Shown: in pieces, positions 46,516-57,527 of the stretch
How positions within the stretch are numbered: position 1 is the stretch's first letter
Layout of the letters: every line of letters starts with the position of its first letter
Assembly (NCBI GenBank): GCA_023935145.1
Contig: CM043701.1
Coordinates: 75,747,817-75,811,816, forward strand
From: Bretschneidera sinensis
Taxonomy: Eukaryota; Streptophyta; Magnoliopsida; Brassicales; Akaniaceae
Reading direction: 5' to 3'
DNA: 64,000 nucleotides
Notes under the pieces: generated by a model
Seen by the model: only the letters and a program-made list of their open reading frames with translations
What the model was told of the DNA's origin: nothing
Database searches by the model: none
Translations under genes and position numbers: made by a program

Positions 46516-47461
46516 TGATAGTAGAATGCCCTACAAGCTAATAGCGTTTGATATTATAGACATATTACGTGTGATAATCTTATTCATTTATTGACAATAA
46601 ATAATAATTAATGTCATTTATTTTATTTATCATGTTTATTACAAATCACTGCATGTACATTACATGATAAAGCTCAAACATTGTGACAAAAAATAATAAG
46701 AACCATGATGAGTTCATGCTTATGAGATGTATTTCTTTAAGTGTTGTTCTTAAATATTCCTAAACATATTATCACTAAAAAGGACATTAGTGAATCCAAA
46801 TAGATTAGTATATATTATGTTTCCTCAAGGAGTTGAGGGTAATTGATCTCACAGTCACTAGTGTTTAAAACACTAAAACAATTATGTAGTTGCTTGTTAG
46901 AGAACATGTACTCTGAACTAACTCGACTAAGAAATTCCTAATGGATATTTTACTGGTTGTCATTAGGAGTACTTACATTATAGTTATACAAGTGATCCTT
47001 AGATTTGAGACACTATGGATGCCTTGTGTATAAGTCATCATGCTTTGATGCTACTTAAATATGTTTCTAATCATGGATCATAAAAAGGTAGTAGTTAGGT
47101 ATGACCGTTTATGCATGAAGACATGTGAATGTACAATAGAGAACCCATCACTCTCAGGAAAAAAGAAATAATTTTTTGTGTCATTTTATTAAGTCATAAC
47201 TTGGAAATTCCTTAGCCAAGGTAGAGTGAAAATTTGAAAGGGGATTTTCATTTCACTATTTAAGTTATGGACTTGAGATCGAGATAAATATGATTAAATA
47301 AATAAGGTTTGACAGTAATTCCATTCCTTAGGTTTAATTAGGGACATTACATGATGGAGGATTCAATTGTAGGATAATTGACAATGGAAAGGTTCACAAT
47401 AATTCATATTGCCTAAGTAGTCATAACACATTGCTAAGTGTCAATCATGACTTGTAGAAGC
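46516..47461 (+). repeat. Copia E 3' LTR, first part (continues at 49065-49731)
   Basis: Starts TGATAGTAGAATGCCC. At 47461 a solo LTR of the same family interrupts it; the rest resumes at 49065 and ends TATACTAACA at 49731. About 1613 bases without the insertion. Confidence 0.9.
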
Positions 47462-49059
47462 TGATAGTAGTGTGCCCTACAAGCCAATAACATTTGATTT
47501 TATAGGCATCTTACTTGTAAATTGATCTTATTCATTTATTGAGAATAAATAATTATTAAAGACAATCATCTTATTTATCATGTTCATTACAAATCACCAT
47601 ATGTGCATTATATGATAAAGCCTATAAAATAATAACAACGAAAATAAACACCATGATGAGATCATGCTAGTGAGATGTATTTTCTTATCCTTTATTTTTA
47701 AATGTTCCTAATCATAGGATCACTAAGAAGGGAATTAGTGAATCCGGATAGATTAGTATGTATTATGTTTCCTCAAGGAGTTAAGGGTGATTGATCTCAT
47801 GGTCACTAGTGTATAAGACACTAAAACAAGTTATGTAGGTGCTTGATAGAGAAAAGGTACACTGAACTGACTTGACTAAGAAATTCTTAATGGATATTTT
47901 ACTAGTTTTCAATTGGAATTATTACGTTGCAGTTGTACATGTGATCCTTGGACTTGAGGCACCATGGATATCTTGTGTATGAGTCATCATGCTTTTATAC
48001 TACCTAAATGTGATTCTAATCATGGGTCACAAAAGGGTAGCAATTAGGTATGACCACTTATGCATGAAGGTGTGTGAGTGTATAATAGATGATACATCAC
48101 TCTTAGTAAAAGAGAGAGAATGTCCTATGTGATTTGATTAAATCATAACATGGAAATTCCTTGGCTAAGGTGGAGTGGAAATTAGAAAGAAGTTTCTAAT
48201 TTCACCATTTAAGTTATGGGCTTGAGATCTGGATACATATGGTTAAATAATTAAGGCTTGACATTAAATTCATGCCTTAGGTTTAATTAAGAACATTGCA
48301 TGATGGAAGGATTGAATTGTGCGATAATTGACAACAAAAATGTTCACATTAATTCATATTGTTTGGGTAGTCATGACATACTGCTAGGTGTCAATCATGA
48401 CTTGTAGAAGCCCTTAAGAATTAATTATAATTAATTCTTAATTAAAAGAAGTTTTAATTCGAATTAAAATTAGAAGGAATTTTAATTAATTGGATGAGAT
48501 TCAATTGTTATGACCTACTACCAGCACAATATTGAACTTAAGGGGTCACATACAATTGGATAATTGAAGTAATAAGAAAAACTAATTGACCAAAAGAGAG
48601 AATTCTATGAATTAATTAAACCAGGAATTTAATTACAATTCTAGAAATCATAGAGCTTTTAGAAGTAAGGGCTCTATATAAAGGTTCTATTTGATAAAAA
48701 CCCTAAGTTATGATTATTGTTGAAATTAGTATTAGACACTTTCTCTCTCTAGAATGGCCGAATTTTGAGAGCTACCACTTAAGAAATTTTTGGCTAGCCC
48801 CAGTGTTCTTCATCATGCAGTTTTTGACATCCCGGAGAAGAAGTTTCATGTTCTTGATTGCTCGTGTGGATAAGCTTAGATGTCGGACACTTGAACATCA
48901 ATAAGAACCTACATCAAAGGTAAAAAAATCTCTAACCTTGTAAGTGAATATTATTTGGATAATCATTCTAATAGATTCATAGAGATTTATCTTGGGATTT
49001 AAGTTTGTAGGCATAAAATTTTAATTTTTCGCTGTCTATTCTAATCCTATAGACTTACA
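47462..49059 (+). mobile_element. Solo LTR of the same copia family, nested in the E 3' LTR
   Basis: 1598 bases, TGATAGTAGTGTGCC...GACTTACA, with a perfect GAAGC duplication (47457-47461 and 49060-49064). TATA box TATATAAA at 48675-48682. The 64-codon frame at 48710-48904 lies in the R/U5 region and is not a gene. Confidence 0.93.
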
Positions 49060-49064
49060 GAAGC

Positions 49065-49731
49065 AGAACTAATTGTAATTAATTCTTAATTAAAGAATGA
49101 ATTAAAATAAAATTACAAAGATTTTTAATTAATTGGATATGATTCATTTATTACGTAAAAGTTACAACCTACTGCCTACACGATATTGAACCTAAAGGGT
49201 CACACACAAATGACCAATTGCAAGAATAAGGAAAAGTAAAGGGTAATGGAGAGATTTCTAGGAATGAATTAAATAATGAGATTAATTCAAATCATATAAA
49301 TTCTAGAGCTTTTAGGAGTAAAAGCTCTATATAAATGTTCCATTTGATAAACCCTAAGGTAGAAATTATGTAACTAAAATAAGATTTTAGACACTCTCTC
49401 TTAAAAAATATTGAAAACCTTAGAGCTAGCACTCATAGATTTAGGCCAACCATAGTCCTGCTCCTCGCATGGTGTTCGACATCCCAGATAAGGATATTTT
49501 TATCCTTGATTGTTCGTGTGAATACACTTAGAGGTCTGACACTTGAACGACTTGTGAACTCTCCAAAGAATTTTCGACCAAAATCTTCTCTATGGTATAA
49601 ACTCTAACCTTGTATGGAGATTTATTTATATTATTCCAATAGATTCATAGAGAATTTCTTGGTGAAAGTTTATGGGCATAGTTGAAAAAAAAATTAAATT
49701 CCATTGCATTTTCTATGTTGGTATACTAACA
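49065..49731 (+). repeat. Copia E 3' LTR, second part
   Basis: Continues 46516-47461 across the solo LTR; it matches the last third of the 5' LTR (GCTCTATATAAATG, then AGACACTCTCTC). Confidence 0.88.
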
Positions 49732-50222
49732 TAAGGATCATTTGCACAATTGCAATATAAGAACTTCTATTGATAGCTAGTAAAATATCTATATAGGTGT
49801 CTTTTAAGTCAAGCCGGTTCGAGGTACCTGTTCTCTAACAAGCACCTATATATCTTGTTTTAGTGTCTCACATACTAATGATCATGAGATCAATCACCCT
49901 TAACTTATTGAGAAAACATAATATGTACTAATCTATCCAAATTCACTAATGTTTTTCCTAGTGATCCTATCATTAAGAAAATTTAAGACTAAAAATTAAG
50001 AAAATACATCGCATTAGTATGATCTAATCATAGTGCTTATTTTCATTGCTTTTATTCTCTAAGCTTTATCATACAAACACATTATTGAAGTGATTGTAAT
50101 TAAATCATGATAAATATAATTTGCCAGAATAATAATAATATTTTCAATAAATGAATAAGATTAATGACAAATAATATACTTAGGCATCAAATGCTATTAG
50201 CTTTTAAAGCATACTACTATCA
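49732..50222 (-). repeat. Copia C/F LTR, outer piece
   Basis: On the minus strand it starts TGATAGTAGTATGC at 50222 and matches the first 480 or so bases of the family LTR. It is the 5' LTR start of C/F; the inner piece is 34850-35047. Confidence 0.8.
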
Positions 50223-50899
50223 AAAGCCAGTAACCATTTGAATGCATCCACATAGTAAGTGGAAAAACTACACTTCCCAAAAGCTTGGTATTATCCTCCT
50301 TTTATTTATTTATTTTCACAATTTCACTTGATTTGATTTTTTTTATTATTCTTCATCCAACTTTGCGATTATTTTTGAATGTGTATTCATATAATGGTGT
50401 TCCATTCTATGACTTTGATTTTCAAACCCTCTTAGATCTTTAGTGGTTACTTTTCTTTTTGATTTAAATGTTTTCTTGAAATCAAGTATATAAATCATCA
50501 CCTTTCGTGTTCCATATAACTTTAGAATCATTCTTTATATTTTTACACTTTAAGATTCATCCTATGTCTTTTCGTCTACAATTTATCTTTTTTAATTTCT
50601 TCTCTATATTATTCGCTTGCTAATTCACTTTTTTAATGATATACTCCTTTTTATGATACACTCCTCTTTAAAATGAGTGTATAAATGATTCATGCTTCAT
50701 TTTAATTTTTTTTTTCTAAATCGATGTAATGAAAAGCATTTGGGTAAAGAATTAAACTCATCTATGGAAAGACAATGTTATCCACACTATTGTGGGCTTA
50801 GAAATCTTCCATGTATACATCGTTTCCTCCCATTTGTGATGTTCTTGTTTAATTGTCATTGTTTGATATAAATTGTTTTTCCTGTGAAAGAATACTAAT
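50223..50899. other. AT-rich sequence, nothing recognised
   Basis: Low-complexity T-rich sequence outside the copia nest. The minus-strand frame at 50346-50531 (61 codons, charged) has no recognised motif and is doubtful. Confidence 0.5.
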
Positions 50900-51200
50900 G
50901 TGTATTAGGATTTAATTTTAATTAATTTCTAATTAAATTTTCAAGAATACAAAAGATTAGGTTTTTAACTAAACGATGAACGATTCGAGACCTGTTAATC
51001 ACATGAATTATAAACAAACAAAAAAAATAAAACACAATATACCCATGTTTACCCCAGAATAGGGCTATGTCCTACAACAAGTTTCACTATAATCAACCTC
51101 ACAAATCTCTCGTTACAATGTGCGCTCAGTACATAGAGAGTATTTATAAGTAACTTAAGACACACTAATTAGGGTTTTCGTCTTGTTGCAAAACCACGGC
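50900..51200 (-). repeat. Possible LTR promoter/U5 fragment, minus strand
   Basis: Minus-strand TTATAAATACTCTC near 51144-51157 looks like a TATA box. About 60-110 bases on come GATTATAGTGAAACTTG and ATTCTGGGGTAAACATGGG, a layout common at the R/U5 end of copia-type LTRs. No termini found. It may be the promoter of a lost element or of the neighbouring remnant. Confidence 0.35.
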
Positions 51201-51279
51201 TATTCATGAGTCCAAGCTCAAACCGTCAAACAAAAAACCAGACCCAAAACATGTACAAAGCTTGAAATTTTTGGGAGCG

Positions 51280-52718
51280 CTGCCCTAACCCCTTTCCGGT
51301 CACCAGGAAGCGGGACCCATGGTCGTCGGGGATATATCTCTAATGGGCAGACAACATTTTAAGCTGATCCTCTATTACAACAGCAGAATCCGCAGCAACA
51401 AAAGCATCAGCAATGAAAGTCATTAAAGCTGGAATGGACTCTCCTTAAGGAGTGACCTCTGTCGTATATGTAGGAGGAAAAGGTAAAGCATTAATCCAAG
51501 TATGAGCAAGGGCCAGTTGATGGAGCTCTTCAAAGTAGCACGCATATCTTCACACTTCTGCTCCTATTCCGCAGTATGCTGCTCAAGCTCTTCTCTAATA
51601 ATGCGCACCTGAGAGTCTAGATAAATCACTTCACGAGCAGAGTCGTGCAGTTTGAAAGGAATAAAGGATCGGCATCTTGCAAGAACTTAGGAGTACTATT
51701 GAATAATTTCACTTTCTTAAACACCTCCTCTTAAGACTGCTTCATTTGCATTTCTTCCTCTTGAGAGCACTTTAGAGCCTCAATCAGAGCTGGATTATCA
51801 TCCTTGTTAGCAGATTCAAATGTTCTCATATTATGAACCTTGGGCCTTCCTTTGGGGGTTCTTTTCTACTTGCCTGGTTCAGTGTCTTGAGAATCCACTG
51901 GCAGAATGGCGAGATGAGGAACAGTATATAGCAACAGTTTTTAGTATGTTCGAATATGATTAAATGTAATACCCAATGGGCATGGTATCATCAACGGAAT
52001 CTGCAGGATCCTCTGACTGAATAAAGCGCCTTTCTTCTTATTTTGGGGTTAAAAATGGGTTCAACTTTAGCAGTGGGGATAGTCACCTTGATCATGCTAG
52101 TTTCAAGGATTCAGGACTAAGACACTAGTGACCTAGGCTCTGCAGCACACGAATGAATCCCGCTGTAGTCAAGTCCACTCTAGATAGACCTGACGTTTCT
52201 ATATCATACAGAGATTCAGTGACCAAAGAAGATGGTGGTCATACTAGACTTGTTGCATTGATAAGCTTTTTACTCCGGTCTGACATCATGGCCCAGATAA
52301 TCTTCAGTTTGTCTTTTGCAAAACCACTATAAGAAATGTTATCATTTACTATAAGAAGGCTAATTAAAAAAGAAACAGTAAAAATAAAGTGTGGGGACTG
52401 AAACCACAATAAGAAGTATTATCATTTATCAATTCGTATTTGTAAAAGGCAGATAAAGCGAATGGATCCGCTATAAGTTGTTCGTCTCCAAAGCGTCTTT
52501 TGAAAAGCATTTGAATAATACCCTGCAAAGATATGATTAATCATTAAAAGCTAGAAAGATCAATAAAAGCAAGACAAGTAACAGATATTCAAGAAAGTCA
52601 AAGAATAGATATTTACCCTGGCCCTAGTACCCCAGCCATTGGTTTTCTTCAAAGCAGCAATAGTAAGAGTCTCTGCTGACGCTTGAACATTAGAGGATGA
52701 AAGAAGAGATGAAATTAT
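51280..52718 (-). pseudogene. Unidentified, apparently spliced gene remnant
   Basis: Not recognised. The minus-strand exon at 52617-52710 (reads ASAETLTIAALKKTNGWGTR) ends AGG-GTAAAT. About 90 bases later TTTGCAG opens a second exon at about 52440-52526 (GIIQMLFKRRFGDEQLIADP) in the same frame. Further pieces follow: 52000-52325 (IIWAMMSDRSKKLINATS; then a frame with some stops), 51730-51850 (ALIEALKCSQEEEMQMKQS) and 51530-51660, coiled-coil-like (IIREELEQHTAE). Stops and frameshifts show decay. The upstream end is cut by Athila I at 52718. It could be a host gene or a gene piece captured by a lost element. Confidence 0.5.
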
Positions 52719-53720
52719 TGATGAGTGTCAAATATTACATATTTAAACCTTTTAATTTATATTTATTAAGCTCTTAGTTTATGTTATTTCATCATATTTT
52801 ATCTCATTTATGTGTTTACTGTGTTTTTCTAGGTTGTTATATGTTTAGCTTAGGAATTTGTACTGTTTTTGTTGTTTTACAGGTTCACAAGCACTTGGAA
52901 AGAAGTTTTACTAAATTGCTAGAATTGCCCGTACAGATCAGTCATTTTTGTAGATTAAACTGTGTTGAGACAAGGCTTTGCTACCACAAGAGGAAGCGCC
53001 ACACAACAGCTGCGAGTGGAATTTCTCCATGTATAATCAGTTTTAATTTATTTCTTTGAGTTTAAAAGTTTTATATTTAGTACTTTTTGTGAAATTTAGT
53101 TTCATAATTATGCGAGGCTAAAACCTTCATCTAAAGTTGAAGATGAAGCCTCGCCATTGTTTAGCATTATATTTTCAGAAACGTTCGTACAATTTTGAAA
53201 TTTTTAGTGTTAATGTTTTATTTCAATTGTTTGGGTGAACTCTAATAATTGATTGTTTTTCAATTGTTAAAATTGTTAAATTGGATATTCCTTGTGTTTC
53301 ATCTGCCGGATACAATGGATCATTCAAATTAGATTGGATATCCATTGTAATTTGTAAATTAAACGGATACATTGGATAGTTTTGGTTTAGTTTGGGTATT
53401 CGCCATGATTTGTATAATAGTGGATTCATGGAATGATTTGATAGATTACTTTTATATAGAACATAAAGATATATGCTTTACTTTGGTGGGGTGGATTCAG
53501 AAAATCTTAGTGTTTTTGTCAGTTGTTTTTAAATCGATTTAGTTTACTTTATATTTCTTTGCAAGATACAATCCAAAATTCGAAACTAAGTTAAAATAGG
53601 CTTAGTTTAGATAAAAAAAATATTTTCACAACTCAATTTTCTGTGGATTCGACCTCGCACTTGCACAATACTATATTGCAAACGACCCGTGTGCTTGCGA
53701 ATAATTTAAAACTCACAACA
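52719..53720 (+). repeat. Athila I 5' LTR
   Basis: 1002 bases, TGATGAGTGTC...ACTCACAACA. Its centre (from about 52975) differs completely from that of the 3' LTR, while the first 250 bases match well, so one of the two was replaced or rearranged. A 10-bp inverted repeat (TACAATGGAT / ATCCATTGTA) lies at 53311-53349. Confidence 0.9.
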
Positions 53721-53726
53721 AGTTTT

Positions 53727-53745
53727 TGGTGCTGTTGCCGGAGAT
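53727..53745 (+). other. Primer binding site, tRNA-Asp type (I)
   Basis: TGGTGCTGTTGCCGGAGAT, two to three changes from the perfect tRNA-Asp complement, 6 bases after the LTR. Confidence 0.88.
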
Positions 53746-53920
53746 TTGTTTTGTCTGTGAAAATTAAATTTTTGTATGAATTAATTTTATTTTTCTACTA
53801 GTTTAGTTAGCATTTTTGTTTTATTTTTCTTTTTGCAATTTTCTTTTTGTTTATTTATTTCTATTTGTAATTACCTATAAAAAATTAAAATAAAATAAAT
53901 GAAATAGTTAGTTTATTTTA

Positions 53921-54490
53921 TTGTTTTCTGTTTGGTGTATGCTTGTTCAGAGATCCTTGAATTTAGAATTGACACATTTAGATCCCGACTTAGAAAGAAC
54001 TCTTAGGAGACAGAAGAGAGCACTTGTTAAAAGAGAGACAATTGAGATAGGAGAAAATTTTAGGAATGCAAATCAGCCGGAGAATGTAGAGCAACATAAA
54101 GCTTGGAACGTGGACTTCACTACATCCCTTTGGGATTTGTTCGCACCCGTTGCGACTAACTCCCCTTCTTGTATAGTGTTGCCACCAACCAATGCTACCC
54201 ATTTTGATCTAAAACCACAGTCATTGGAGGACAGTCTCAAGGATTTCATGAAGATGACCGGCCAATCCATCAACGCAGCTAATACATTCATTGTTGATAG
54301 TTGTTTCATCTGTGCTACTCCTATGCATTTAGCACATAATTGTCCATCTATGCCGGCTTTTGCCGAGTATCCCATGGAACAAGTGAACGCTTTCAATGAC
54401 TATCGGAGGCAATCAAATGGATCTTACTCCGAGACTTACAATCTAGGGTGGTGGAACCACCCTAATTTTTTATGGGAGCAGAACTAACCG
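53921..54490 (+). pseudogene. gag: Athila gag of I, capsid core missing
   Basis: The likely start is the ATG inside the 188-codon frame (MLVQRSLNLELTHLDPDLER). It continues with an N-terminal region and, instead of the capsid core, a stretch DFMKMTGQSIN joined to an intact zinc knuckle CFICATPMHLAHNC (C-x2-C-x4-H-x4-C). It ends at a TAA at 54485-54487, within YNLGWWNHPNFLWEQN, the usual Athila post-knuckle region. The capsid motifs seen in H are absent. Confidence 0.85.
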
Positions 54491-55355
54491 ATGAATCAGG
54501 GAGGAGCCCTTCATCATGCTCACAATCAATACCCTCCCGGATTTCCTCCACCAATTCCAAATCATGGTCGTTCAACCCATCCAGCACCATCACCTGCTTA
54601 CCATGCTTCCACTCAAGCACTAGTGTCGATTTCACAGTCTCTAGAGGACACCCTTAAGGATTTCATGAAGATGACCGGCCAATCCATCAACAAAGTGAGG
54701 AGTGCAACAATAGTAAACACCTAAGCGATTCCCGAGCTAGAAAGTCAAATGGGTCAAATCATAAGTCACTTGGGTGAATGAGAGAAGGGCGAGTTCCCCA
54801 GTTAACCCGTGCCCAAACCAAAAGGAACAATTTGCGGTTAGAAATTCATCAACTCCAACGCACAAGCAGGAACAAGTGCAATCGATTGTCACATTGAGGT
54901 CTGGGAGACAAGTGGACAATCAAGTGGAAGAGAACCCTGCTTTGCAGCTAGGGCAAGAAAGTGGCAACAAGGAGAAGAGAGATGATAAGCCATCTACAGC
55001 CACATCTACTATTAAGGATCTCCCTAGGTCATTTGTACCTAAAGCACCTTACCCTGAGAGATTACAAGCGCCCAAGAAATGAGGGAAGTCTGAGGGCATT
55101 CCAGAGGCATGTTTTGTTCAGTTTGGAGAGGATTTGGAGTTGGATAAGTTACCTAAGCGAGTGAATGCCATTTTTGAGTCTGCTCCTTAGGAGAGCAGTG
55201 AGACGGAGGAGACTGCAGCACCTGCGCCCCCCAAGAAAGAACTTAAGCCTTTACCGGACAATCTTAAGTATAAGTTCCTAAGTCCAGCCGATTCTTTGCC
55301 TGCGATTATAGCTTCAGATTTTGTTGATGCTCAAGAGGAGAAATTATTGAACATT
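54491..55355 (+). pseudogene. gag: Athila gag tail and protease-side linker of I
   Basis: 54491-54724 is a proline/histidine-rich tail in which DFMKMTGQSIN occurs a second time. 54774-55082 contains IVTLRSGRQVDNQ, the Gag/protease junction motif, followed by acidic and proline-rich sequence to about 55260 (PAPPKKELKPLPDNLKYKFL). The protease active site is not visible, so it is deleted or unrecognisable. Confidence 0.8.
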
Positions 55356-55773
55356 TTAAGAGAGCATTAGGAAGCTATCGACTGGACTATTGAGGATATC
55401 AAGGGGATCAGCCCCTCGGTAGGGATACATAAGATACATTTGGAGAAGAATTCCATCAAGGGAGCCACAAAGAAGGCTCAACCCAGCCATGCAAGAGGTT
55501 GTAAGGATTGAAGTGATAAAGTTGTTGGATGCAAGGATCATTTATCCAATCTCTGATAGCAAGTGGGTGAGCCCGATTCATGTTGTGCCCAAGCGGGCTG
55601 GAGTAATGGTAGTGAAGAATAAGGATGACGAGTTGGTGCCAACTCGTGTTCAGTCAGGATGGAGAGTGTGTCTAGACTACCGTAAGTTGAATGCTGCCAC
55701 AAGGAAGGATCATTTTCCACTCCCATTTATTGATCCGATGGTGGAGCGCTTGGCTGGGCACAATTACTATTGC
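55356..55773 (+). pseudogene. pol: Athila RT, N-terminal piece, of I
   Basis: It starts with AIDWTIEDIKGISPSVGIHKIHL, then a frameshift near 55480, then 55489-55773: SDSKWVSPIHVVPKRAG and GWRVCLDYRKLNAATRKDHF. It stops at NYYC-TGA exactly where the catalytic domain should begin; the next bases are 3' non-coding sequence (GTTAAACTTAGAGCTC) matching H. This is a large internal deletion. Confidence 0.9.
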
Positions 55774-57085
55774 TGAGTATGGTTGAAGACGTTAAACTTA
55801 GAGCTCATGGGAGGCACCCCATAGTATATCCTTTCTGTTTGTTTATTATTTTACATATTTCTTGTTACTGTTTATTTCTAATGTTTCTTTTGTTTACCAG
55901 TCTTTATTTTTCAGGGACAACACGTAGTTCAGATCAAGTTTGGGGGTATGCTATGAGCTATACCAGTCCAGCTAGTTCTCCATCTCCTAGGTTAGCTCTT
56001 TACATATTATTCACACATTGGAGACAATGTGTAAATTAAGTTTGGGGGTATGGGAGACACGTTACACACACTTTATCCTAATTTGTTGTTGTTTTTTCTT
56101 CGTGAAGATAAATGCATGCTCATGTTATTTTGAAATTTTAGTTGATCTAAATAAGTATTGTGATGTGATGTCACTGGTGAGCTTAAAATTGTGAACACAT
56201 GATTTGATGATAGAGTTTTAAAACTTTGTTACTTACTTTAGACGTTTGAGAATTCACATGTTTGATCTAATCTGACACGAGTACATTAGCATAAAATTGT
56301 GTGAGGTATGACATATGATTTTAATGTGTATGTTTCCTTGACTTAACTGAAACTGGATGACTTATTGGATAAACACTTTGGCATAGAAAAGTATAAAAAA
56401 AGAATATATATATATATATAGACACACACACATTTATAATGATCATCAATAAACTTTCCACTGAGTAACTAGACCTCTTGCCTCAGTAAGCAGTGAGTGT
56501 TCACGTCAAAAGGTGGGAAGTTTGCTTGGTAGTAGTAAGGTCAGTTTAGTTTCATATCTTTTTTACTCGAGTTAGTAAGTCCTTAAGGGTATGTTTACAC
56601 CTAATGCCCTAAAACCATCTGGTTTGGGAGTCATTGACTCTACACTCGCTACATGGGTTAATTAGAAAACTTAAGGGAACTAAACATAACAGAGCCTTAT
56701 AATAAAAAAATTAAAAAGAAGAAAATAAACTATGCCATTTTTGTTCATTCTGATGGAAAATTCAGTGAATCTTGAGATATGGAGACATTACACATTGGAG
56801 TTATTTGGAAGCTTCATTTTTATATGCTAATACACTTTACACTGAGTCAGACTTGTGATGCCTTAGCCTACCTTTTGTAAGTAATTAAATTTTAACATTT
56901 CTATTCATTGCGAAGATGGGTTTATCTTTTTAAGCTTACTCATGAATGAATATCATGGTTTTGTGAGATACATAAATTTTAGGATACCATGAGTGATGAA
57001 CTTATATTTGTGTTCTTTGTTTTTCATTTAGTTTTTTTTCTTTTGTTTTGCTAAGGGACTAGCAAAATATAAGTTTGGGGATATT
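55774..57085 (+). other. 3' non-coding region of I, collinear with that of H
   Basis: It contains purine tracts at 55936-55950, 56038-56053 and 57071-57085, the hairpin 56014-56031, a block at about 56463-56520 and a block at 56565-56665, all matching H in the same order. An (AT)n/(AC)n microsatellite occurs at about 56405-56430. No envelope-like frame. Confidence 0.82.
56014..56031 (+). other. GNRA-capped hairpin in I transcript
   Basis: CACATTG-GAGA-CAATGTG: a perfect 7-bp stem with a GNRA-type loop, followed by a purine tract. Counterpart of 4733-4750 in H, where the loop is GGGA. Confidence 0.7.
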
Positions 57086-57527
57086 TGATGAGTGCCAAAT
57101 ATTGCATATTTAAGCCCCTTAATTTATATTTGTTAAGCTCTTAGTTTGTGTTATTTCATCTTATTTTATCTCATTTCTGTGTTTATTGTGTTTTTCTAGG
57201 TTGTTATGTGTTTAGCTTAGGAATTTGTTACTTTGAGTTGTTTTTCGTTGTTTTACATATTCACAAGCACTTGGGAAGGAGTTTCACTAAATTGCCAGAA
57301 TTTCTTGTACAAATCAGTCATTTTTGCAGATTAAACTGTATTGATTCAGGACGAACCAAGAGATGAGCCATATATGCTTAGAAAGATCAGGATGTCTATT
57401 TTCTGGAGAATTTTATGGTTCGTAAAAATGATTTTTATAGAGAAAGTTATGGCAGTTTTAGTAGACAAAGGTCAGGCAGTGCACCATGCCTTGAGCGCAC
57501 AAGACTATGATTGAGCGCACCCGCGAC
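57086..57527 (+). repeat. Athila I 3' LTR, truncated
   Basis: Starts TGATGAGTGCC. The part 57270-57460 matches the solo LTR 20320-22352 better than its own 5' LTR. It ends at the junction with copia G at 57527/57528, in GAGCGCAC words. Confidence 0.88.

Larger units (their letters stand above)
35048..49731 (+). mobile_element. Copia element E, plus strand, with two internal solo LTRs
   Basis: 5' LTR 35048-36698, primer site, a short leader with a foreign-looking insert, a second truncated LTR (37526-38405) with its own primer site, leader, gag, PR, INT, RT, RNase H (split by the solo LTR at 43785-46109), polypurine tract, and 3' LTR 46516-49731 (split by the solo LTR at 47462-49059). It lies in the LTR of C/F in opposite orientation. 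No matching target duplication remains at its ends, because host sequence is deleted there. Confidence 0.9.
52719..57527 (+). mobile_element. Athila-type element I, plus strand, internally deleted
   Basis: 5' LTR 52719-53720, tRNA-Asp primer site, gag (with a lost capsid core), protease linker, first RT motifs, then a direct jump to the 3' non-coding region, polypurine tract 57071-57085 and a 3' LTR truncated at 57527 by copia G. RT core, RNase H and integrase are absent, so the element depended on helpers if it ever moved in this form. Confidence 0.92.

Noticed and set aside
50346..50531. 61-codon charged minus-strand frame
   Set aside because: No motif and T-rich surroundings; left as doubtful in the unassigned segment.
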